NCBI RefSeq assembly: GCF_003286595.3
Contig: NZ_CP132985.1
Coordinates: 992,001-1,056,000 of the forward strand
Reading direction: 5' to 3'
DNA: 64,000 nt
DNA from: Aerococcus mictus
Lineage (GTDB): Bacteria; Bacillota; Bacilli; Lactobacillales; Aerococcaceae
In this document: piece by piece, positions 1 to 8,372 of the stretch
Layout: the number at the start of each line of letters is the position of its first letter
How positions within the stretch are numbered: the stretch's first letter is position 1
Notes under the pieces: model-generated
What the model was told of the DNA's origin: nothing
Databases searched by the model: none
The model's input: the letters and a program-made list of their open reading frames with translations, nothing else
Translations under genes and position numbers: made by a program

Positions 1-2
1 GC

Positions 3-668
3 AGTCAATTGGCTAGAGATATTGAATTAGCTCGGGCAACAGGGGTTCACTACCATGTCTGCCATGTGTCTACGGCGGCCAGTTTAAATTTGATTCGCCA
101 AGCCAAATTGGATGGAGTGAATATTACTTGTGAGGTTGCTCCTCACCACCTTCTCTTCCATGATGGCAATATCTTAAAAGATGATGCGAATTATAAAATG
201 AACCCGCCATTGAGAAACTCATCAGACCAAGAAGCCCTAGTCCAAGCCTTAAATGACGGGACTATTGATTTGATCGCTACAGACCATGCTCCCCATACCG
301 AAGAAGAAAAGAGTCAAGGCTTCTTGAAGTCCCCCTTTGGAATTGTTGGTAGTGAAACAGCCTTTATGAGTTTATACACGCTATTAGTTAAGCGAGGAAA
401 ACTCAGTTTAGAAAGGCTTATTGCCCTAATGACTGACCAACCTCGTCAATTATTCCATTTAGAGACAGCAGGAACCATCTGGCCAGGGCAAGCTGCTGAT
501 ATTAGTATCTTTAATCTCGACCGTCCTTATCAAGTCAAGGCTAGTGACTACGCCTCAAAGAGTAGTAATAGTCCCCTAAATAACACCAGTTTATACGGAC
601 GAACCGAATATTGTTTAGTTGATGGAGAAATTGTTTATCAAGCTGAGGGAGGAAATAGTCATGAATAA
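3..668 (+). CDS. pyrC: Dihydroorotase, C-terminal part (5' end outside window)
   Basis: Dihydroorotase closes carbamoyl-aspartate to dihydroorotate, the third step of de novo pyrimidine synthesis, in the cytosol. The reading frame is open from the left edge, so the N-terminus with the first metal ligands is missing. About 220 residues remain. They include the amidohydrolase segments CEVAPHHLLFHD, MNPPLR and the metal/catalytic motif ATDHAPHTEEEK. The C-terminus, with GQAADISIFNL followed by LYGRTEYCLVDGEIVY, is typical of the class I (PyrC/AllB) enzyme. It overlaps the start of pyrD by 8 nt, so the two are translationally coupled in one pyr operon. Nothing is broken in what is visible. Confidence 0.95.
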   Translation, partial: SQLARDIELARATGVHYHVCHVSTAASLNLIRQAKLDGVNITCEVAPHHLLFHDGNILKDDANYKMNPPLRNSSDQEALVQALNDGTIDLIATDHAPHTEEEKSQGFLKSPFGIVGSETAFMSLYTLLVKRGKLSLERLIALMTDQPRQLFHLETAGTIWPGQAADISIFNLDRPYQVKASDYASKSSNSPLNNTSLYGRTEYCLVDGEIVYQAEGGNSHE

Positions 669-1572
669 TATCCAAGTGGAATTACCCGGTTTATCCTTAT
701 CTAACCCCTTAATGCCCGCTAGTGGGAGTTTTGGTTATGGTGATTTCTCTAATTGCCAAGACCTCGATTTAAGTCAATTAGGCGCCTTAGTGATAAAAAC
801 CACCACTTTGGAAGCTCGCGAAGGCAACCCTGATCCTAAGATGTGGTGGAATGATGAATACAGTCTTAATGCAGTAGGTTTAAAAAATCCAGGAATTGAT
901 GTGGTTATCAAGGAAAAACTTCCTCAGCTCAAAGAAAAATATCCTAGCTTGCCCATCATTGCTAGCGTGGGAGGAAATACAGTTGAGGACTATTGTCAAG
1001 TCGCCCAATTATTTGATCAATCCGGTTTAGTTAACGCTCTTGAAATTAATATTTCTTGTCCGAATGTGAAAAAGGGCGACCTTGCTTTTGGTAAGGATCC
1101 TCAATTTGCTAAGGAATTAACCGAAAAAATTAAGTCCCTAGTTGACTTACCAGTATACGTTAAATTGTCACCCAATGTCGATGGCGTGGTGGCTATGGCC
1201 CAAGCCTTGGAAGAAGCTGGTGCAGATGGCTTAACTATGATCAATACCTTACTCGGAATGGGTATTGATATTAAAGAAAAAAGGCCAGTTCTAGGTAATG
1301 GCTATGGGGGAATCTCAGGACCGCTCTTAAAACCCTTGGCTTTAAGAATGATTCACCAAGTCCGCCAACAAAGCCAACTGCCTATTATTGGGGTGGGCGG
1401 CGTATGCACTGTCGATGATGTGATTGAAATGTTTATGGCCGGAGCTAACGCAGTACAAGTGGGTTACCAACACTTTAAAAATCCAGGAATTTGTATTGAT
1501 TTAGCGAAAGAATTACCGTTTCGTTTAGCGGAATTAGGTATTTCGAGTTTAAAAGATATTCAAGTGATTTAA
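661..1572 (+). CDS. pyrD: Dihydroorotate dehydrogenase, class 1B catalytic subunit
   Basis: Oxidises dihydroorotate to orotate on FMN. The 303-residue product has the class 1 signature NISCPNVKKGD with the active-site Cys at about residue 133, VKLSPNVDG, and the FMN-phosphate loops GGISGPLLKP and IIGVGGVCT...GANAVQVG. These resemble the class 1B (PyrDB) enzymes that pair with the iron-sulfur/FAD subunit PyrK. PyrK is not in the window and would be expected upstream. The start is the ATG at 661, with GAGGGAGGAAA just before it inside the end of pyrC; an in-frame start further upstream lacks a ribosome site. It is the last gene of the visible pyr operon. The 1B assignment is by motif resemblance. 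Confidence 0.93.
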   Translation: MNNIQVELPGLSLSNPLMPASGSFGYGDFSNCQDLDLSQLGALVIKTTTLEAREGNPDPKMWWNDEYSLNAVGLKNPGIDVVIKEKLPQLKEKYPSLPIIASVGGNTVEDYCQVAQLFDQSGLVNALEINISCPNVKKGDLAFGKDPQFAKELTEKIKSLVDLPVYVKLSPNVDGVVAMAQALEEAGADGLTMINTLLGMGIDIKEKRPVLGNGYGGISGPLLKPLALRMIHQVRQQSQLPIIGVGGVCTVDDVIEMFMAGANAVQVGYQHFKNPGICIDLAKELPFRLAELGISSLKDIQVI

Positions 1573-1604
1573 AGTAAAATACAGCAAAAGCTAAGGATTT
1601 ATCC

Positions 1605-1633
1605 TTGACCTTAGGGCTTAATTTTGCTAAACT
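1605..1633 (+). promoter_or_regulatory. Promoter of rplU-prp-rpmA
   Basis: TTGACC at 1605-1610, a 17-nt spacer, and TAAACT at 1628-1633 with an extended -10 TG. It lies between pyrD and rplU and would start a leader of about 110 nt. Confidence 0.7.
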
Positions 1634-1639
1634 ACTCTT

Positions 1640-1752
1640 GTTGTATTTCTGTAAGCACCAGAACTGCAACCGCGCATCGATAAGTTGAAGTATCAAGTAT
1701 TGTTTGATCACTTATCTTGGCGAGTCTAAGTAATTATAAGGAGGTGCATTGC
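1640..1752 (+). ncRNA. Ribosomal protein L21 leader (candidate autoregulatory RNA)
   Basis: This untranslated leader directly precedes rplU, the place where Firmicutes carry the L21 leader element. It can fold a two-part hairpin: ATAAGT at 1680-1685 with ACTTAT at 1710-1715, and inside it ATCAA at 1692-1696 with TTGAT at 1704-1708. The ribosome site AAGGAGG follows at 1739-1744. Position and structure suggest feedback control by L21. I could not run a covariance search. Confidence 0.55.
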
Positions 1753-2061
1753 ATGTACGCTGTTATTAAAACAGGTGGAAAGCAAATTAAAGTTGAGGAA
1801 GGTTCAGTAATCTTTGTTGAAAAATTAGATGCTGAAGCAGGAGATAAGGTAACCTTTGACGAAGTAGTCTTTGTTGGTGGTGAAAGTACTAAAATTGGTA
1901 CGCCATTAGTAGAAGGTGCCTCAGTTGAAGGGACTGTTGAAAAACAAGGTCGCGAAAAGAAAGTGACTACCTTCAAATACCGTCCTAAAAAAGACTCTCG
2001 TTCTAAACAAGGTCATCGTCAACCTTATACTAAAGTAACAATTGATTCAATTAAGGCTTAA
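1753..2061 (+). CDS. rplU: 50S ribosomal protein L21
   Basis: The 102-residue protein begins [17 protein letters not shown] and ends in the basic [20 protein letters not shown] region, the normal length and ends for L21. It binds 23S rRNA in the large subunit. The start is the ATG at 1753, 8 nt after AAGGAGG. An in-frame ATG 36 nt upstream would add residues that L21 does not have and would run through the leader. It is the first gene of the conserved rplU-prp-rpmA operon, 2 nt from prp. Confidence 0.98.
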   Translation: MYAVIKTGGKQIKVEEGSVIFVEKLDAEAGDKVTFDEVVFVGGESTKIGTPLVEGASVEGTVEKQGREKKVTTFKYRPKKDSRSKQGHRQPYTKVTIDSIKA

Positions 2062-2063
2062 GT

Positions 2064-2399
2064 ATGATTCAGGCAAAGTTTAAATGTAAAGATGGAAGCT
2101 TTGTAAGTATGACAGTGCTAGGACACGCTTTATCAGGGGAATATGGCCATGATTTAGTGTGTGCTGCGGTGTCAACTTTAACTTTTTCCCTGGTGAATAA
2201 TTTGGAGCGTTTGACACAAGTTGCTCCAATTGTTGACTTAGATCCAGATGGGGGTTATCTCTATTGCGAAATTCCCGCTGACTTGGATGATAACCAAGCC
2301 CAGCTTGCTGAAGTCTTATTTAAAAGTTGCTATTATGCCTTAAAAGATGATGTTAGTGCCAGTCAACCTGACTATCTTCAGGTATCTTTAAATAAGTAA
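2064..2399 (+). CDS. prp: Ribosomal-processing cysteine protease Prp
   Basis: Prp removes the N-terminal extension of ribosomal protein L27, a step needed for ribosome assembly in Firmicutes. The 111-residue protein shows the family signature GHALSGEYGHDLVCAAVS, giving a catalytic dyad of His21 and Cys33. It sits between rplU and rpmA, the conserved order, and the downstream L27 carries the matching cleavable extension. No clear separate ribosome site is visible in the 2-nt gap after rplU, so translational coupling is likely. Confidence 0.95.
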   Translation: MIQAKFKCKDGSFVSMTVLGHALSGEYGHDLVCAAVSTLTFSLVNNLERLTQVAPIVDLDPDGGYLYCEIPADLDDNQAQLAEVLFKSCYYALKDDVSASQPDYLQVSLNK

Positions 2400-2417
2400 A
2401 CAAAGGAGGAACCTAAC

Positions 2418-2699
2418 ATGTTAAAATTAGATTTACAATTTTTCGCCCACAAAAAAGGTGGCGGTTCCACAGCTAACGGCCGTGACTCACAAGCTAAACG
2501 TTTAGGAGCTAAACGGGCAGATGGCCAATTTGTAACAGGTGGATCAATTCTTTACCGTCAACGTGGTACCCATATTCATCCAGGTGTAAACGTTGGACGC
2601 GGTGGAGACGATACTTTATTCGCACTATGTGATGGTGTGGTTAAATTTGAACGTAAAGGTCGTAACAGCAAACAAGTTTCTGTATACCAAGAAGCTTAA
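2418..2699 (+). CDS. rpmA: 50S ribosomal protein L27 with cleavable N-terminal extension
   Basis: The 93-residue protein starts [17 protein letters not shown]. In Firmicutes, Prp cuts after the LDLQFF stretch to give mature L27 starting AHKKGGG, whose tail reaches the peptidyl transferase centre. The rest ([17 protein letters not shown]...[23 protein letters not shown]) is canonical. A strong AAAGGAGG ribosome site precedes it, and a hairpin terminator follows 16 nt after the stop, so it closes the operon. Confidence 0.98.
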   Translation: MLKLDLQFFAHKKGGGSTANGRDSQAKRLGAKRADGQFVTGGSILYRQRGTHIHPGVNVGRGGDDTLFALCDGVVKFERKGRNSKQVSVYQEA

Positions 2700-2714
2700 G
2701 CAGACGACGTAAGA

Positions 2715-2743
2715 GGCTGAGACAGTTGTCACAGCCCTTTTTT
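2715..2743 (+). terminator. Intrinsic terminator after rpmA
   Basis: The stem GGCTG/CAGCC continues as GACA/TGTC across one A-A mismatch and is followed by six T. It ends the rplU-prp-rpmA transcript. Confidence 0.85.
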
Positions 2744-2772
2744 ATTATATAGACAATTAAAAGGAGTAGGTT

Positions 2773-3813
2773 ATGGATACCGAAGGAATTAAATCAGCCT
2801 TTACATATTTGCATGAAGCGACCGAAAAAAGTGCTCAGGCCTTGGAGATGACCTATGTTGAGGCTATTCATGAAACATTACAGAACCTATTACTAGGATC
2901 AGCCCAGCAAATTAACGGAGCACCTGACGATCAAGTGATTAAGGAATTAAATAATCTCTATCAAAAAAGTCAGTGGCAGTCTTTAGACCAGGAAACCAAG
3001 CATAATATCATCCAATGGTTATTGATTGAAGGAGTAAAGAAGCAAGAAATACAGGCTAATTATCAAGCCACTCCTGATGCCATTGCCTTAATTATCGGCT
3101 ACTTGGCCTTTCGCTTAGTTGAGTCGAATCAAAATTCGCTAGAAAAGTCTATCAATCTTTTTGATCCCTGCTTTGGCACTGGTAATTTATGGTCACTGGT
3201 GGCGAAGACTTTTACGGACCAAGACTATCAAGTCCTTGGGGCCGGAGTTGATAATGATGACTTGATGCTATCTATTGGCGAAAAGGCCATGGCCTTGCTT
3301 GGCTTAAGTCCAAAACTCACCCTTGCTGATGCTTTGGGAGATTTGTTGGTTGATCCCTGCCAGGTCATTATTGCTGATTTACCGATAGGCTATTATCCTC
3401 AAGACCAAGTCGCCCAGACCTTTAAGAGCGGGGCAAAATTTATTGAGGAAGGCTCCCATGCCTATGCCCATTACTTGTTAATTGAGCAGGGGATTCATTA
3501 TTTAGAGGACAATGCTTGGGGCTTGTTCTTAGTCCCCAAATCTACTTTAACCGATCCAACGCTTCCGCAATTAATGCAAGGAATAAATGAAACAGCTTAT
3601 TTGCAAGCCTTTATTAATTTACCCCAAAGTCTTTTTCAAAATGAGTTTTCGCAAAAAAGTATCCTGATTGTCCAAAAACAAGGAGACCGGGCCAAGCAAA
3701 GTGACCAGGTCCTTATTGGTAATATTCCTGATTTTAAAGCAGTTGACGACATGAAACAATTTACTTCACAATTTAATGATTGGTTAGACAAGCATATCGT
3801 TAATGGAAAATAA
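2773..3813 (+). CDS. YtxK-like class I SAM-dependent methyltransferase
   Basis: The 346-residue protein has the SAM-binding motif LFDPCFGTGNL (around residues 129-139), an acidic motif II (GAGVDNDD), and DLPIGYYP in place of the NPPY catalytic motif of N6-adenine methylases. This pattern marks the YtxK family, usually annotated as an adenine-specific DNA methylase homologue. The N-terminal 100 residues are helical and variable. An AAGGAG site precedes the ATG. No restriction enzyme or specificity subunit is nearby, so it is not a visible restriction-modification system. In many Firmicutes ytxK lies near competence or ackA genes; neither is seen here. The substrate is unknown. Confidence 0.8.
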   Translation: MDTEGIKSAFTYLHEATEKSAQALEMTYVEAIHETLQNLLLGSAQQINGAPDDQVIKELNNLYQKSQWQSLDQETKHNIIQWLLIEGVKKQEIQANYQATPDAIALIIGYLAFRLVESNQNSLEKSINLFDPCFGTGNLWSLVAKTFTDQDYQVLGAGVDNDDLMLSIGEKAMALLGLSPKLTLADALGDLLVDPCQVIIADLPIGYYPQDQVAQTFKSGAKFIEEGSHAYAHYLLIEQGIHYLEDNAWGLFLVPKSTLTDPTLPQLMQGINETAYLQAFINLPQSLFQNEFSQKSILIVQKQGDRAKQSDQVLIGNIPDFKAVDDMKQFTSQFNDWLDKHIVNGK

Positions 3814-3820
3814 TATATAG

Positions 3821-3873
3821 AAAAAGCTCAGTCTACTTTTTACTATGACACAGTAAAAGAGACTGAGCTTTTT
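3821..3873. terminator. Bidirectional terminator between methylase and ABC exporter genes
   Basis: A 14-nt arm AAAAAGCTCAGTCT is repeated perfectly in inverted form at 3860-3873, with a further CTTTT/AAAAG pairing inside. A-rich and T-rich flanks let it act on both strands. It separates the convergent genes. Confidence 0.9.
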
Positions 3874-3874
3874 G

Positions 3875-5674
3875 TTAATCTTCTTGGAATTGGGCACTAT
3901 ACAAGCCGTAATAGAAGCCTCGTTTTTCCATTAGACTTTCATGGTTACCTTTTTCAATAATTCTTCCTTGGTCCATAACAATAATTTGATCAGCATCCTG
4001 AATCGTACTTAAACGGTGAGCAATCACAAAACTGGTTCGTCCTTTAAGTAATTTTTCGGTTGCTTTCTGAATTAATTCTTCAGTACGCGTGTCGATACTT
4101 GAGGTTGCTTCATCTAAGATTAAGATATCTGGTGTGGCTACTAGGGCACGGGCAATCGTAATGAGCTGTCTTTGTCCCTGAGAAATATTTGAAGCATCTT
4201 CATTAATGATGGTGTCGTAGCCATCAGGCAATTTCCGAACAAAGTCATCGACATGGGCGGTTTTAGCTGCTGCATAAACTTCTTCCTCTGAAACAGATTG
4301 GTTATGATCACCGTATGCGATATTATCATAAATACTTCCGTTAAATAGCCAGGTATCTTGTAAGACCATTCCCATTTGTTTACGAACATCCTCGCGGGAA
4401 TAGTCACGAATATCTTTACCATCAATTTTAATACTACCTTTATCGACATCATAGAAGCGTTCTAATAAGTTAATTAGAGTCGTTTTACCAGCACCAGTAG
4501 GGCCAACGATAGCAATAGTTTCGCCCTCATTAACATCCAAATTATAATCTTTTAAAGTGTAATGGTCTTCATCATAACCAAAATAAACATTGTCAAAGAT
4601 TACCTTTTTATCAGTATCAATAACGGAGTAGTCGCTATGGGTTACTTCCATTTCCTCCAGATCCAGGAATTCAAATACCCGTTCAGCGGAAGCTAGGGTA
4701 CTTTGAATTTGGTTAACGATAGTAGCAAGGTTGGAAATGGGTTGGTAAAGTTGTGGGTTGTATTGCAAGAGGGCTTGGACGTCCCCAAGTGGTAGACGGC
4801 CTTGTAAAATATCTATCCCCCCGACAAAGGCAATTAAGACGTAATCTAAATTACGGATAAAGTTGACCATGGGATAGAGAAAACCAGAAAAGAATTCTGC
4901 CCGTTGTGAGGTTTTATAATAAGCATCGGTTTCTTCTTCAAATAGATCGCGCTTATGCCCTTGTTGGTTGAAAGCACGAATTTCAATTTGACCATTATAG
5001 TCTTCTTCAATATGGTCATTAATGCTTCCCTGAATTCTTTGCCGGTCAGCAAAGAGTCTTTGAGTTATTGGTGTGATGCGGCTAACTAGGAAAACAGCAA
5101 ATAGAACAGTTAATATCATAAGCCCCCCAATTTTGGGACTGATCATGAGGATCATCGTTACCACACCAATTAACTGGGTAATGCTCATAATGGTTTGAGC
5201 AATATTTTGTTGCAGGGTACGGGCAATATTTTCAATATCATTGATGGCCCGGCTCAAAATTTCACCGGTCGATAAATGATCAATGGTACTAATTGGAAGC
5301 TTATTCAATTTATCTCGCATGGCTTGGCGGAGATTAGCAATTGTTCCTTGTACGGCATGTGACAGTAAATAATTTTGGAAGTAGCGGCCAATACTAGTGG
5401 CAATATATAAGGCAGCGACTACGAGAAGTACACGGAAAATCCCGGTAAAGTCAATCTTATAGCCCATTTGTCCATTCATTTCTTGTAGGCCTTGGCTGAC
5501 CCCTTCAGCAATCAAGGTCGTTGCTTGTCCTAAAATTTTAGGCGCAACGGTTTCGGCTATCGTTGCTGCCACCGAAAGGATTACAACTGCAATGAATGAT
5601 TTTTGATAGTGACCAAAAAATTTAAAAAGACGTTTAAGGGCTTTGCTAGTTGATTTTGGTGTACGTCTTCCCAT
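3875..5674 (-). CDS. Heterodimeric ABC exporter, catalytically competent half
   Basis: This 599-residue half-transporter has an N-terminal six-helix exporter domain (about residues 20-330) and a C-terminal ATPase. The ATPase has Walker A GPTGAGKTT (391-399), Walker B LILDEATSS with catalytic Glu522, and H-loop His553. Its signature is ISQGQ (497-501) rather than LSGGQ. It starts on the last base of the upstream partner's stop codon (TAATG), so the two are coupled and surely form a dimer like LmrC/LmrD, BmrC/BmrD or TM287/288. Multidrug or lipid export is the usual role; the substrate cannot be read from sequence. The MarR-type gene upstream in the operon points to inducible drug efflux. Confidence 0.88.
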   Translation of the reverse strand: MGRRTPKSTSKALKRLFKFFGHYQKSFIAVVILSVAATIAETVAPKILGQATTLIAEGVSQGLQEMNGQMGYKIDFTGIFRVLLVVAALYIATSIGRYFQNYLLSHAVQGTIANLRQAMRDKLNKLPISTIDHLSTGEILSRAINDIENIARTLQQNIAQTIMSITQLIGVVTMILMISPKIGGLMILTVLFAVFLVSRITPITQRLFADRQRIQGSINDHIEEDYNGQIEIRAFNQQGHKRDLFEEETDAYYKTSQRAEFFSGFLYPMVNFIRNLDYVLIAFVGGIDILQGRLPLGDVQALLQYNPQLYQPISNLATIVNQIQSTLASAERVFEFLDLEEMEVTHSDYSVIDTDKKVIFDNVYFGYDEDHYTLKDYNLDVNEGETIAIVGPTGAGKTTLINLLERFYDVDKGSIKIDGKDIRDYSREDVRKQMGMVLQDTWLFNGSIYDNIAYGDHNQSVSEEEVYAAAKTAHVDDFVRKLPDGYDTIINEDASNISQGQRQLITIARALVATPDILILDEATSSIDTRTEELIQKATEKLLKGRTSFVIAHRLSTIQDADQIIVMDQGRIIEKGNHESLMEKRGFYYGLYSAQFQED

Positions 5675-7401
5675 TATTCACTCACCTCCTTGAGTTGTGA
5701 TGACACAATAGAAGCATATAATGGCGAAGTTTCCATTAAAGTATCATGGTTACCTAAGCCAGCCACACTCCCATTGTCTTCTAAGACTAAAATTTTATCA
5801 GCATCCCTAATTGTAGAGACCTTTTGCGAAATAATAAGGGTAATTTTATCCTTGGCGTACTGACTCAGTGCCTGTCTTAGGTTGATATCTGTTTTAGCAT
5901 CTAAGGCAGAGAAGGAGTCATCAAAGATTAAAATATCCGCATCCTTCATCAAGGCTCTGGCGATGCAGAGACGTTGTTTTTGCCCTCCTGAAAAATTTGA
6001 ACCGCGTTGCTCGACTCGGTGGTCAATGCCATCGGATAAGTTTGACACAAAGTCAGCAGCTTGAGCAATTTTTAAATTTTGCCAAATTTCTTCATCACTA
6101 GCCTGACCCTTACCAAATTCTAAGTTAGAGCGAATATTTCCTTTGAAAAGGTTGGCCTTTTGAGGAACGTAGGCGATATAGTCACGTAGAGCATCAAGAT
6201 TATAGCTTTCAATTTTTTCGCCATTAATCTTGATGTCGCCACTAGAACGTTCATAGAAGCGCAGGATGAGGTTAGCGATGGTTGATTTTCCCGAACCTGT
6301 CCCGCCAATGATTCCTAGGGTTTCCCCAGCTTTGATAGAGAAATTAATATCGGTTAAAACATTAGATTCTGCCCCTTGATAGCTGTAATTGACATGGTCA
6401 AAATCTAGTCTAGCTTGCCGTTCAGGGTCAAAAGCCTTGCCACCATCAGCAGGGGAATGAATTTTTTCAGGAGCATCGAGGACTTGGTTAATCCGTTCAG
6501 CTGAAACTTGGGCTCTTGGGATGAGAACAAACATCATGCCGATAAAGGCAAAGGATATTCCCATAATGGATGTATAGGAAACAAAGGAAAGAATAACCCC
6601 AATGCTGAGTTGTTGGTTGGCGACTAAATGCCCCCCGAACCAGTTAATATAAATCGTGGTTAGGTTCAAAATTAAGAGTAGTGCAGGGAGTAGGAAAGCT
6701 AAGCGAATTTGCGCGCCGACAGCCGTTTGCCGATAGTCTTCATTGGCCTTAGCAAAGCGCTTGGATTCATAGTCACTCTTATTAAAGGCGCGAATGACGC
6801 GAATACCAGTTAGTCCCTCTCTAAAGATAAGGTTCATATTGTCCACCTTGGCTTGCATGGCGCGGAATAAGGGGGAGGCGAAATAGAGGACTAAGGCTAA
6901 AGAGATAATAACTAGGGGAATGGTAACCAGATAGGTTTGACTAAGTAAGGCGCTTGCTCGGTAGGCCATCACTAAGCTAGCAATAAGCATAGCCGGAGCC
7001 AATAGAAACATACGTAAGACCATCATTGTGGTCAATTCAATTTGCATAATGTCACTTGAGCTCCGAGTAATCAGAGAGGCACCACCAAAATGATCGTAAG
7101 TATCTTTCGATAAGCGTTGTACTTTAGCGTAGATGGTATCTCGTAAATCTTTTCCCAGTCCTTGTGAGGCTTGTGAAGCAAACCAGATATTTGCTAGGGC
7201 AGAACCAACAATGATTAGGGTGACACCTAGCATCTGGATAGCAATTCGGGTAATGGCAGAAAAATCCCCAGGGACAATCCCTTGGTTAACTAGGCCAGCG
7301 GTGAAAGTTGGTAAGACTAATTCAGCAAGCCCTTGGGCAAATGCAAAGAAGATACTAAGCAAGATTAAGTGTATGGGGATGCGTTTTAATATTTTTAACA
7401 T
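5674..7401 (-). CDS. Heterodimeric ABC exporter, half with degenerate ATP site
   Basis: This 575-residue half-transporter has a six-helix domain (about 10-300) and an ATPase with Walker A GGTGSGKST (366-374) and a canonical signature FSGGQ (470-474). The Walker B reads LIFDDSFSALD, with Asp495 where the catalytic glutamate belongs, and the H-loop histidine is Gln526 (IISQKVST). Its ATP site is completed by the odd ISQGQ signature of the partner, so one composite site is degenerate and the other is competent, the asymmetric arrangement known for heterodimeric exporters. It is preceded by AAGGAG and lies 14 nt after the MarR gene. Confidence 0.88.
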   Translation of the reverse strand: MLKILKRIPIHLILLSIFFAFAQGLAELVLPTFTAGLVNQGIVPGDFSAITRIAIQMLGVTLIIVGSALANIWFASQASQGLGKDLRDTIYAKVQRLSKDTYDHFGGASLITRSSSDIMQIELTTMMVLRMFLLAPAMLIASLVMAYRASALLSQTYLVTIPLVIISLALVLYFASPLFRAMQAKVDNMNLIFREGLTGIRVIRAFNKSDYESKRFAKANEDYRQTAVGAQIRLAFLLPALLLILNLTTIYINWFGGHLVANQQLSIGVILSFVSYTSIMGISFAFIGMMFVLIPRAQVSAERINQVLDAPEKIHSPADGGKAFDPERQARLDFDHVNYSYQGAESNVLTDINFSIKAGETLGIIGGTGSGKSTIANLILRFYERSSGDIKINGEKIESYNLDALRDYIAYVPQKANLFKGNIRSNLEFGKGQASDEEIWQNLKIAQAADFVSNLSDGIDHRVEQRGSNFSGGQKQRLCIARALMKDADILIFDDSFSALDAKTDINLRQALSQYAKDKITLIISQKVSTIRDADKILVLEDNGSVAGLGNHDTLMETSPLYASIVSSQLKEVSE

Positions 7402-7415
7402 AGGCGGCTCCTTTC

Positions 7416-7847
7416 TTATTTTTGTTCTTGTAAATTATTGTGAATACGTTTGAGTAATTCTTGGATTCTTTTTTTTTCATTTAAGGATAAATTGTTAGTC
7501 ACAATTTCTTCAAGTTGGTCAAAAATGAATTTGATTTCTTTAGCCAGTTTTTCTCCCTGTGGCGTTAAGAACAGGTATTTCTTTTGTTCATTCCCGGAAA
7601 TTTGTTTGCGATAAAGATAACCTTTACTTTCTAGACTAGTCACAATATTACTGGTCGTAGCATGGGGTTTATCCAAATAATCTGCGAGCTCTTTTTGGAT
7701 GAGTTGGGGATAGAGATGGATATAGTAAAGACTCTTGGCTTGAATGATATTTAGATTAGCTTTTTTAACCTGTTTGTCGATATAGCTTTTTTCTAAAGTC
7801 GCTACCTGAAAGAGTAGTGTACTTAGGTGGTCTTTGGCAAACTCCAT
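7416..7847 (-). CDS. MarR-family transcriptional regulator
   Basis: The 143-residue protein has a winged helix-turn-helix: QKELADYLDKPHATTSNIVTSLESKGYL forms the recognition region, followed by a wing with RKQISGNEQKKYLFLTPQG. The flanking helices are typical of MarR dimerisation. It is the first gene of the operon with the two ABC exporter halves. A 20-bp perfect palindrome lies in its promoter at 7908-7927, so it probably represses its own operon and is released by a ligand. An AAAGGAG site precedes the start. Confidence 0.9.
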   Translation of the reverse strand: MEFAKDHLSTLLFQVATLEKSYIDKQVKKANLNIIQAKSLYYIHLYPQLIQKELADYLDKPHATTSNIVTSLESKGYLYRKQISGNEQKKYLFLTPQGEKLAKEIKFIFDQLEEIVTNNLSLNEKKRIQELLKRIHNNLQEQK

Positions 7848-7907
7848 AGTAACTCCTTTCTAAGCATTTTATTTTTGAAAATGTCCATTTATCCATGATA
7901 ATCATTT

Positions 7908-7927
7908 TTACTTGTATTTACAAGTAA
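7908..7927 (-). promoter_or_regulatory. Palindromic operator within the marR-ABC exporter promoter
   Basis: TTACTTGTA-TT-TACAAGTAA is a perfect inverted repeat. Read on the minus strand it overlaps a promoter made of TTGTAA, a 17-nt spacer and TATCAT, about 50 nt before the MarR gene. Size and placement fit a MarR dimer site. Binding is inferred. Confidence 0.7.
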
Positions 7928-7964
7928 AGCGCTTAGGCTTTTAATATTCGATAAAATAAGCCGA

Positions 7965-8324
7965 TTAATCTAGAATGACCTGGCAAGATTTAAGGAGAGA
8001 TAAAGGAATTGTTTCTTGGTTCATCAGAAAATACTCGTGGTCTAGGCTATGTATATAACCATGTAGTAATCGATAGTGGCCATCTGAATCGACTTCATTC
8101 AAAACAATGGTGCAGGGAAGTTGACTATTCAAGGCCAGAAAAAGTTTCTGGCGGAGTTCGGTCAAAGTCATTTGCTGGCTAGTCAAGGCCTGGGGATGGA
8201 CTCTGCCGTAATTTTTTTGTCTTGATCGTAAGGCTTCTCGGTGTTCAGATAGGAACATGCTCTGCCATTTGATCATGGATCGATAGGCATGGGGGAATTT
8301 TTTGTGCTTCGTTTGCTCGGGCAT
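7965..8324 (-). CDS. YolD-like protein under LexA control
   Basis: The 119-residue product resembles the YolD-like family (PF08863): an N-terminal MIKWQSMFLSEHREAL block, then a short beta-rich C-terminus (HGYIHSLDHEYFLMN...IPLSLLKSCQVILD). In bacilli yolD genes accompany Y-family polymerases (UvrX/DinB type) and are SOS-induced. No such polymerase is adjacent, so this copy stands alone. Its promoter has a perfect LexA box between -35 and -10, strong evidence for DNA-damage induction. The biochemical role of YolD proteins is unclear. The family call is by motif resemblance. Confidence 0.7.
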   Translation of the reverse strand: MPEQTKHKKFPHAYRSMIKWQSMFLSEHREALRSRQKNYGRVHPQALTSQQMTLTELRQKLFLALNSQLPCTIVLNEVDSDGHYRLLHGYIHSLDHEYFLMNQETIPLSLLKSCQVILD

Positions 8325-8372
8325 AGAATCATTTCCTTATAACAAATAGTAGTAATCAGGGTACTATCTCCT

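Noticed and set aside
2773-3813. Restriction-modification methylase
   Set aside because: The catalytic motif is DLPIGYYP as in YtxK rather than NPPY, and no endonuclease or specificity gene is near.
4141-4452. Long open frames inside known genes on the same or opposite strand (for example within the ABC exporter, polC and CoA-transferase genes)
   Set aside because: They have no ribosome sites or family motifs and lie wholly within well-supported genes in another frame.
7928-7960. Terminator between the YolD-like gene and marR
   Set aside because: GGCTT/AAGCC with a long AT loop has no T run on the minus strand, so I could not support it.
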